From: Aquila chrysaetos chrysaetos
Taxonomy: Eukaryota; Chordata; Aves; Accipitriformes; Accipitridae
Assembly (NCBI RefSeq): GCF_900496995.4
Contig: NC_044019.1
Coordinates: forward strand, 8,157,501-8,221,500
DNA length: 64,000 nucleotides
Direction: 5' to 3'
Both the position numbers and the translations under genes were made by a program. The number at the start of each line of letters is the position of its first letter. The first letter of the stretch is position 1. The notes below the pieces were generated by a model. It did not search any database, had not been told where the DNA came from, and was given only the letters and a program-made list of their open reading frames with translations. Below, in pieces: positions 57,201-64,000 of this stretch.

Positions 57201-60200
57201 ATATTGCACAGCCTCCAATCTTCTGGCATTCATCACTTCAACCTGAGCAAAGAGCTGTAACACTGGCATTGAAGTTAACTCCTGTTGTGGTTCTTTAGCC
57301 CCACAGCTTCACAGACTTCTCCAGAACCCCTCTCCTGCCTGGCTGGGAATACACACTACTTCTGGTCCCCATTGCCACGAGGTCCAGGGCCTAAAGGAGC
57401 AGTATGAGCCTTCCCCACCTAAAGATGAAGTTAACTACAGCACTAAGGGAAAGCAGACTAGTGTTCCCCCAGCTCCCCCGGGGAACCGAGTTATCACAGC
57501 ATGGCTGCTGCCCATCCATTGTGCCCCTTAACTCCTTTTGGCGTCCTTCTGTCCTGCAGCAAGTGCTCCAGCTCCTCCCTGGGACCCTGCCACCCGCTCC
57601 TGAGCAGGGATCTCAGCCACCAACACTGCACCAGAGAGCTCAGGGTGCCAAACTGCCCACAGGGTTCTTAAGGAAGGGAGATAGAAAAAAATGAATCACA
57701 TCAGAAAAAGAAATATCAAACTGCTTCAGACCAAAAGTACATTGAGGATAAAAATAGAAATTAACTTAAGAGTTGGCAGCTTGAATTTTGGATTTCATAG
57801 GCGGAATGCTGCTGTTTCCAGTCAGGTACTCGATAAAATCTGGCTTCTTCAATTCAGTAGGTTTTTTTAATATGGGAGGTAGACAGAGAAATCAGCTCAC
57901 TTACAAAAAAAAAAAAAAAACCACAACAAAAAACACAAAACCAAACGAACAAAAAAAACCCCAAAACAAACAAACAAACAAACCAAAACCAACAAACAAA
58001 AAAGAAGGAAGGTTTTGCAAGAACACATCAGTTTTATTGACATTTTCATCACAAGCAGAATGGAACAGCTGTTCTTAGAACACCTCTCGATAGTCAGGAC
58101 TTGAGCTCAAACCACTGCTCTGCTGACTTCAGTTCCCGGACTGGAACTTCTGCCTTGATGAGTATCTACACTGGAAGGCCCTCGAGCCTTGTCCTCCTCT
58201 GATGGGAGATCTCCCCCCTCTGCCAGAAACATGCCCGTAGTGTTGTACAGAGAACAATATTTTAAATGAGTTTTCCTTTAAGTCAGTAGTTAATTTCTTT
58301 TTAAAATATGAATAAATATCTGGAGAGGGTTTCATACTCTCTTTAAACAGCTCTGGAACATGGGATAGCCAGTGCGAGCATGCAGCATAAGTCAAGTAAA
58401 ACAGCAATTTTTAATTTCAATCTATCAGGTTCCTGCCTCAACTTGGCTAGTCCCCATCTCTGTAGATTTTTAAAAGAAATTCTCCCTAATGTCTTAATGC
58501 TAAGCAATAACATTTACAAAATCTTGAAACTTTAGTGGGATGCAAACCCTATTTTCCACCCATCACTAATCACTGCAACTTATGCTACAAATTTAAGTGG
58601 GAGGGAACAGTTTTAAACAGTCTTTCATGAGCTTGGAAAGCATTTTCTCTCTCTCCTGCCACATGTCATAAAACACACTTAATGCAGAAAAGGCACCTAG
58701 TGACAATAACTTAAGGATGATGTTCAGGGCACAATACGAGTGCTGCCATGATGTGCTATACTCCCAGCTGAGCCCTGCACGATCACATGCCAACCCCAAA
58801 CCCTACATGGGCCACCTATTCATCCCCTCCTGCATGAGCTTTAGAAAAGGCTGCCGAAACCTCTTCAAACTCCTCTTTTCAAAACACTCTTCCCTCTGAA
58901 AACCTCTGCAGAGATGCTGAGGAGTTTTTTGTCCCCTCTCAAGTGACAGGATCACAGTTTGAAGACTTTTCACGCAGGAGAAATGAATTCACTCTTTTTA
59001 AAAACAAGAAAAAAAAACAAAAAAGAAATGAGAACAAGGAAAAAGATGTGATCTACCTCAATGATTCAAGTTTCAGCTTTAGCAACTTCAGACATTATCT
59101 CACTAAGCTCTCCTGCTGCACTACAATGAACGATATGTCTCATAAGGTACATCTTTGCTCCTACCTCCATCTTTTTACTTCACTATCAGTTTTGGGCTTA
59201 TGTTGATTTTAAAAAAAAAAAAAAAAAGTAAAAAAATAAGTCAGGTGACACATTCTAGCTGATCCCTACTCCTAAATCATAAATTTCTATAACTGAAAAT
59301 CCAAATTATTCTTTGTGCTGAAAAACTCTGTTCCTGCCCCAGATCTACCAGCACTGCAGTTCAGTTCTATTTACAGTCAGAATCAAAGCAGAAACAAGAG
59401 TTTTCCTCCTAACATCAAGATAACAGTTGCTTTATGACTGAATCCAACTCTCGGACTGATATTCACAGGCTAATTTCCAAGCCCAAGCAGAACCAGGGAA
59501 ACCCCCACACTCACAGCTAGCCAACAAGCGAGGCGATGACTTGTTGGAGCAAATGCTGCCAAAGCCATTTAAGACCCCAGCAATGTCGTTGTGAACAGAG
59601 GACTGCACACAAGTCAGGAACACAGAATTTTATTGCAAACCCTTTGCCAATTTCAATTAAGAAAAATCTTCAGCCCAAACACATGACCATCGTTTTTCTT
59701 CTACAGTTTTGGCAGCGTTGGGTCTTTCTGGAGCCCTTCCCAACATCATGCTCTCCCTATCACTGACTCCGGCTTGCCATTGCTGTCCAATACAATAAGT
59801 TGTTCCAAACAGAAAACAACCCAGTGGATGTCTGCAATGAGTGTAACACAAGTTCACCATCCCTTATAAAAAGATTTTTCTCATTTTCTAGCATTAAGGA
59901 TTAAATACAGTATTATAAAAATCAACTTCATGCATTCACAATGCATTCAACAACTGAGAGATTACTATACAGGATTACTTCTAAAAACTAATCCAGATTA
60001 ATAACATTTTATAAATTAGTAATTCTCATTAGAAGGTCAGGAGGTCACTTTCGATCATTTTCCCCCAAACTTCCCTTTGCTGTTTTATTTCCCATGTCTG
60101 TTTCTGTTTACTAGCACTGCAGTGTACACAGAAACTTTTCCATTCTGATTCAGGTCTGAAAAGGGAAGAAACATTAAAAAAACAGGACAAAAGATATGCC

Positions 60201-62039
60201 TGTTTAACATGCCAGGCGGCAGTATGTGAGGTAAGTGAGAAGTCTAACATTCATTTAGAAAAGACACACTGTATACATTTGGACCAATTATTAGCATCAG
60301 TCCACACCAACACAAGAAAATGACCTGGTTTCTTTTTTTATTTTTTTTTAAAGTAAAATACATTGAACTCAAAGCCTGATGACTTTTCTACAGGCTCCTT
60401 TCTGGATTCAGTTATCAATAGTTTGCCATAAACATTATTTTTTGAAGTAACATACTAATCTTGTTCCCATGAGTAAGAAAAGCAAAATGATTTGGGAAAG
60501 AAAACAAGTTTATACAATATCAATGTGGGGCTACTGGGCAGACAGGATTTTGCAAAGCTGACTTCAGTTTTCTTTTTATTAGGAAAATTAACTTGTTTCA
60601 GAAATGGTCTCACTACAAAAAAACCAAAAAGATTGTTCTTTTCATTTCCTCCTGCAAGAATGTGCCACTATACTCAAAATACCACGTCACTTATTAGTTG
60701 TGATCAATATAGTCTTATATTCTGTCTCAGAATGACTGACTGGCATAAAATAATTGAAAGAAATTACCAAGAAAATCTTCAGCTGAAAATTACAGCAGAA
60801 TCTGCTTACAGAGGATGCTTTCATCTACTAAAAATTAGCTCTACCCTGTCTCTCATGCCCTGAAGAATAAAATTTTGTAAAGACAGTTTTCATTGTATAA
60901 GGATGTAATTACAGATATTTCCTTTTTTAATACACACATTTAATTCATTTTTACATCCCACAAATATTTGGAGTTCATATTACATGTTTTCGCTGATTAG
61001 TTTCACTTTTTGTGCCTATTATGTACATATAATTTGAAGGTTGTGTCAAGCAATATTTTGAACAACTGTAAATTTACATTTCCATTTCATTCAACTTTGT
61101 TCCTAAGTCATAAAATTGCATAAATGTCATTACAATGTATTTTCTAGCTAGTTAAATGAAGAACATAAAATTCTTCCATTAAAAAAGCACCAAAATATTC
61201 TCAATAGGAACATTACCAAATTGCCCTCAGCATATTACTCTATTTTTGTATGCATTTGAAAAGGTCTCCAAAATTAAAATAAGCCTCACTCTCAAGGTAA
61301 CTTGGCAATTTCTCGTTGAGTTTGCATCAGGTTTAATTTGGGAATTTAATATAAGCTTTTTGCTTAATTCCTATGCTATTATGTTTCAGACATACAAATT
61401 TAACTTTATAACATACTGTATTAATAATCGCTCTACCCAAAACTTCTGTGATGTGATATTATCAGTTACGGATGATACAGACAGTATTGCAAATATCTAA
61501 GATGTATGGACAGCAATTTTTAACTTAAGTCACATTTCCCTACTTGAACACCCTGTTAAATAAGAATTTAAAAAAAATGCTTTCCACCTGTGGAGATGAT
61601 GAATCTTGGGACCTTTTCAAGATCTTAAGCACAAGAAGAATTAAAGACTATATACACTGTAATAACCAGCATGCCGATTCTGTCATTAAAATAGTGGATT
61701 TTAATTTCTCCAGAACAGGCTTGAAATGGTCTGGTTTTCTAAGTAATTATTAGGCACAATTTTGCTTAGAAACATTATAGAGTTTAAGCATACATAACTC
61801 CTCCTTTTATTACTCTTGCCTGTATGATTATAGTAAATGAAAGGTACAACACATTTTACTAACAGCAAAATGATTTTTCACCTCTAGATAAATATACTAA
61901 GTACAAGCCTTATTTTCCATTATTAATTAAAATAACTTTCTACTGAATTTGTGAGATCACCAATTTGTGTTATATGTTCATTTTTAGCCTTTTTAAATGT
62001 ACTTACTGGTTGTTCGGGTAAGTCTTGTGGCTCTTCCAT
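24266..62039 (-). CDS. EYA3: Eyes absent homolog 3, tyrosine phosphatase and transcription cofactor (EYA3), complete CDS, 17 coding exons
   Basis: EYA3 is a SIX-family coactivator and haloacid-dehalogenase-type tyrosine phosphatase that dephosphorylates Tyr142 of H2AX. Exons (minus): 62039-62007, 55795-55752, 52724-52645, 49963-49897, 49091-48949, 43526-43389, 38774-38692, 37201-37018, 33548-33409, 31615-31532, 30917-30828, 28987-28929, 28021-27861, 26264-26150, 25686-25565, 25277-25177, 24346-24266. All are GT-AG and in phase: 1725 nt, 574 aa (human 573). The ATG starts [11 protein letters not shown]. The N-terminal half is Pro/Ser/Thr/Tyr-rich ([33 protein letters not shown]), then a basic NRGKRK. 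The EYA domain begins near 305: motif [10 protein letters not shown] with nucleophile Asp310 and Asp312, [37 protein letters not shown], and the acidic VIGDGRDEE (Asp538). It ends HQALELDFL. The non-coding first exon is outside the window. Confidence 0.98.
25754..25811. repeat. 29-bp perfect tandem duplication in an EYA3 intron
   Basis: Two identical 29-bp units lie head to tail (25754-25782 and 25783-25811), each starting GCTTGCTCAGCTTTCC and ending GAGCCATGTG. They sit 68-125 bp upstream, in EYA3 sense, of the acceptor for the exon at 25686-25565. The lack of mismatch suggests a recent event. Confidence 0.92.
26961..27860. other. EYA3 intron segment with small open frames, no gene recognised
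   Basis: Within the intron between exons 27861-28021 and 26150-26264. Open frames at 27336-27527 (plus, 63 codons) and 27816-27430 (minus, 128 codons) overlap each other. Neither matches a family I know, and there is no promoter or splice-supported extension. Taken as chance; listed so the stretch is accounted for. Confidence 0.5.
29708..29743. repeat. T25-G11 homopolymer junction in an EYA3 intron
   Basis: A run of 25 T directly followed by 11 G, in the intron between exons 28929-28987 and 30828-30917. On the EYA3-sense strand this is C11-A25. It may be an old retroposon tail that has drifted, but no element body or target duplication was recognised. Confidence 0.85.
32150..32745 (+). mobile_element. 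Old, decayed CR1 fragment in an EYA3 intron
   Basis: Bases 32270-32480 follow the CR1 body in pattern: a CACCCTGCTTGGCACT stretch, then AAAAGGCTGTCGAGATGGTC, then CCTAGAGAAGAGCCTGAGGGA, then TGATCTAATAGCAGACTACAA. The reading frame is broken by many changes. It is plus strand, antisense to EYA3, and lies just upstream of a much younger CR1 copy at 32833. The limits are approximate. Confidence 0.7.
32833..33312 (+). mobile_element. Younger CR1 LINE 3' fragment in an EYA3 intron
   Basis: A 5'-truncated CR1 copy whose plus strand (32842-33228) still encodes an uninterrupted 128-residue C-terminal part of ORF2, including [50 protein letters not shown] and [13 protein letters not shown]. It ends with the CR1 tail TTGGACTAGATGACCTTTAA and CTATGATACTCT. 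It has no promoter or reverse-transcriptase core, so it is inactive. It lies about 95 bp upstream (plus coordinates) of the EYA3 exon ending at 33409. Confidence 0.95.
34341..34385. repeat. A-rich low-complexity tract
   Basis: Runs of A interrupted by four T (about 34357-34385) in the EYA3 intron between exons 33409-33548 and 37018-37201. No element body is recognised. Confidence 0.7.
35266..35281. repeat. Short G homopolymer
   Basis: About 15 consecutive G after TGGG in the same EYA3 intron. It is simple sequence with no other signal. Confidence 0.75.
35747..36316 (+). mobile_element. Solo LTR of an avian ERVL-like retrovirus, 570 bp, in an EYA3 intron
   Basis: Exact ends: TG at 35747 and CA at 36316, flanked by a perfect 5-bp target duplication CTTCT (35742-35746 and 36317-36321). 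It begins TGTATTGGGTCTGGCTGAGA and ends AGGGTCAACCCACCACA, the same termini as the inverted LTR at 9096-10240, so the two are related families with different U3 regions. Inside are a TATA box TATAAAA (36012-36018), a consensus CRE/ATF palindrome TGACGTCA (35997-36004) and a poly(A) signal ATTAAA (36189-36194). No internal viral genes remain. It is antisense to EYA3. Confidence 0.95.
35997..36018 (+). promoter_or_regulatory. CRE palindrome plus TATA box of the solo LTR
   Basis: TGACGTCA at 35997-36004 is the full CREB/ATF consensus. TATAAAA follows 7 bp later at 36012-36018. Together they form a compact U3 core promoter pointing along the plus strand. Activity is inferred from the motifs only. 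Confidence 0.7.
42130..42660 (+). mobile_element. Old CR1 fragment in an EYA3 intron
   Basis: Shows the CR1 body pattern in order: CACTCATTAGACCACATCTG with GGCATTCAGTTTGGGGCC, then CCAGCCTGGAGAAGAGATGG, then a GCACAGCAGGAGAAGGAGAG stretch, then CCACCTGGTACT, and the ending GACTATTCTATGAAAG. It is plus strand, antisense to EYA3, strongly diverged, with a broken frame. It may be two pieces of one element with small indels. Confidence 0.8.
46380..46500. repeat. A/C-rich simple-sequence tract
   Basis: Low-complexity stretch dominated by A and C, with short ACACACAC and a run of about 11 C (46485-46496), in the EYA3 intron between exons 43389-43526 and 48949-49091. No element recognised. Confidence 0.65.
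51729..51748. repeat. T homopolymer in an EYA3 intron
   Basis: About 18 consecutive T between EYA3 exons 49897-49963 and 52645-52724, followed by AAAG. Simple repeat only. Confidence 0.7.
53041..55740. other. EYA3 intron, no further feature recognised
   Basis: Ordinary intronic DNA between exons 52645-52724 and 55752-55795. Open frames up to 124 codons (54185-54559 plus) have no recognisable product. No repeat family could be assigned with confidence. Confidence 0.5.
55796..62006. other. Largest EYA3 intron within the coding region (about 6.2 kb)
   Basis: The intron separating the start-codon exon from the second coding exon. It is AT-rich in its upstream (high-coordinate) half. It contains an A/C-rich low-complexity tract (about 57906-58005, with AAAC units) and an A run near 59210-59228. 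No gene, conserved exon or clear mobile element was recognised; long first introns often hold enhancers, but none can be shown here. Confidence 0.5.
57905..58005. repeat. A-rich / (AAAC)n simple repeat
   Basis: An A run of about 15 followed by interrupted CAAA/AAAC units, including four consecutive AAAC copies near 57966-57982. Microsatellite-like, possibly derived from a retroposon tail, but no body is visible. Confidence 0.8.
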
Positions 62040-62101
62040 GGGTATTACTATTCTAATGCTTAAATGATTCAAATCGTGTGTTCCTCAGCAGTCTTCAAAG
62101 C
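62040..62101 (-). other. EYA3: EYA3 5' UTR part of exon 2
   Basis: On the minus strand a splice acceptor (TTTTTTTGACAG) precedes 62101. The 62 nt from there to the ATG at 62039 contain stop codons in frame (for example TTTGAATCATTTAAGC), so this part is untranslated and the ATG at 62039 is the first usable start. The upstream non-coding exon must lie beyond 64000. Confidence 0.8.
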
Positions 62102-64000
62102 CTGTCAAAAAAAGGTGTTCATAGCTTTATGTACTTTTTGGGGGGCTTATCATTTAGGCTATCAGAGGACATTAATTGTTATATATTCCACCCACAAGCT
62201 TTCTAAACTCGTGTTGCCATCTCCCAAGTAAAAGACGAAATTCATATATGGGAAGATTTCATAAACAAGGGATTTAGCTTTAAGCTTCAAGATACAAACA
62301 GACTTTTTTAATTCACGTGGCACATTTCTACATCATTTACTTGTACCATACTGACTACAGAAGCTAATGTATCAATCAGACATGTGCACCATGATTTTAA
62401 AGACACTTTAAATGATCAAGTCTGGACTACTAGGTCAGTAAACAGCGTGATTCAATCTAACCTGTTTTAATTTAGAACATTTATATAACAAACAAAAAAA
62501 AATCAGGACAAGACTGTACACCTAAATGTATTTACATGCAGTACTGTTTATTGCCAAATTCACAAAGCAAGTTTATTATTTCAATTGCATCTTTCAGAAA
62601 GAGAATTTTGATGAAAATTTATAAAATAATTTTTATTTTGGAAGCTAAGTAACCCAGTAGCATTTAGCATAGAGATCTTACATACTATACCAAAGAGCTG
62701 CTATCCCCCAGGGTTTTAAAACCATGAAAAGGAAATTTTGCAGGTTACTTTCATAACCTGATTAATTTTTGCAATTTGCTGGGCAAAAGATAATGCACGT
62801 GTCCTCCATGGCTTCCTCCTTTGCCCGACCAATGTTCACTAACAGTCTGACCTATGCATTCTTCTTTCACCCTCTCATCTCAGAGCCAGTTTATTAAAAA
62901 CAAGCCCTAACCTCTTTAGACAAGCTCCATCTCAACTGCACCAAAAGCAAGTAGGTGCCTCCTCTCCCATCCCAGCAGAGCTGTCTCTTCCATGCACACG
63001 TGTGCATTATTGCACACAGAGCAGAACCTAAGTGGATTACAGAAATTAGAAAAAAGGCTGAAAAACACATAGTAGTTTGGAAGAAATCAAATACAGCGAC
63101 TTTCTGTGCTGAGGTACAACCTATTCCTGTCTCCACAGCCATGAAAGTTTTGCTGTAAATCTCAGTGGAAATGCAAAAGGCCATTTAGCTGGCTCTCCTT
63201 TCTCTCTGTCTTTCTGTTTTCCCCTCCTGTCTGGACCATTCAGGCACCTTCACATCACGGAACTGTCCCCATGCAAAGTGACTAAACAAGTTAACAGAAA
63301 GAACTTTCCAGTGTCCTGAAAACAATTGCTATTTCCCCCTCCTGGCCCCTGCCAGACCTACTTAAACTCCGAGCACGTGCAGCCAGCCTGTGGTGGAGCA
63401 CCACGTGCCAAGCACGGAGATGCTTTGCAGCCTGGAATAATTTCGTGTTAGCCATGAAAACACAAAGGATTTCTTCTCCCTTATTTGAGGGCAGGTAAAG
63501 GTTTTACATGCCAGGGTGTATCATATATGCCAGGGTAAAATTTCATTGAGGGTTTGAGTATTTTCCAAGGCTGGCTCCCCTAATCAAAGCTACTTACCTT
63601 AACTGTAAATCAACTGAATTTACAATAAGTCTCTTCAATAACTCAGGTTCTTTTGAAATTACCCTATTCACACCACACAGAGGAAAGAATACAATACAAA
63701 GTACTGCTGTGACCATTCCAGTTTTTCCTCCATCAGTTTTAATCAGTTTTATTTTAAATATAAAAGCTTATTTCCTTTTTACTTTTTGTAGGAATAACAG
63801 AGAAAAATCAAGACTTAAGAGAAACTGTGGCATTCTAAGATTATGAATAGGAGCGTAGAATATAATGGCCAACAGCAAGAATATTTTAAATTGATACCAA
63901 CGGGTGCTGTCCTGTCCCTTGTCTTTCAGTTTTGTTATTTGACACTGTTTCATTGTGTAATTTCTTAGAAAAGTCCCAAACTAAACTCTTCAGTATGGAA
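62102..64000. other. EYA3 first intron (partial)
   Basis: AT-rich sequence upstream of EYA3 exon 2 with no CpG island, so the EYA3 promoter is not in this window. Open frames of 60-96 codons match nothing known. Confidence 0.6.

Overview
This is vertebrate, almost certainly bird, nuclear DNA. Four protein genes with small exons and GT-AG introns lie in the order RPA2(-) / SMPDL3B(+) / XKR8(+) / EYA3(-), the gene order I know from human 1p35. The repeats point to birds: CR1 LINE tails ending near the CTATGAT-type 3' end, and two solo LTRs of an avian ERVL-like family with 5-bp target duplications. The species cannot be named from the sequence. I infer a GC-rich microchromosomal block (the syntenic region is on chicken chromosome 23), but that is recall, not seen here.

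Layout. 1-2180: CR1 fragment and anonymous intergenic DNA. 2180-6915: RPA2 on the minus strand, nine coding exons, complete (274 aa). 6270-7600: CpG-rich bidirectional promoter; the start codons of RPA2 and SMPDL3B are 236 bp apart. 7152-14463: SMPDL3B, eight exons, complete (462 aa), with a 1.15-kb solo LTR and a decayed CR1 reverse-transcriptase remnant in intron 2. 14464-16348: intergenic DNA ending in the XKR8 CpG island. 16349-19010: XKR8, three exons, complete (410 aa), with a textbook DEVD caspase site in its tail. 19011-24265: facing 3' untranslated regions of XKR8 and EYA3, meeting at a palindromic double poly(A) signal. 24266-62039: EYA3 on the minus strand, 17 coding exons, complete coding sequence (574 aa), introns holding a second solo LTR and three CR1 pieces. 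62102-64000: 5' intron of EYA3; its non-coding first exon lies beyond the window.

How the genes relate. They are not a pathway. RPA2 is the 32-kDa subunit of the single-strand DNA binding complex RPA. EYA3 is a tyrosine phosphatase/transcription cofactor that also acts in the DNA damage response. SMPDL3B is a GPI-anchored membrane phosphodiesterase. XKR8 is the caspase-activated phospholipid scramblase. All exon joins were checked by hand: splice sites, reading phase and total length agree for all four genes.

I did not find a new biological system. The most useful observations are the exact solo-LTR boundaries (one carrying a consensus CRE next to its TATA box), the palindromic convergent poly(A) site, the optimal caspase site in XKR8, and the changed phosphorylation-site pattern in the RPA2 N terminus.
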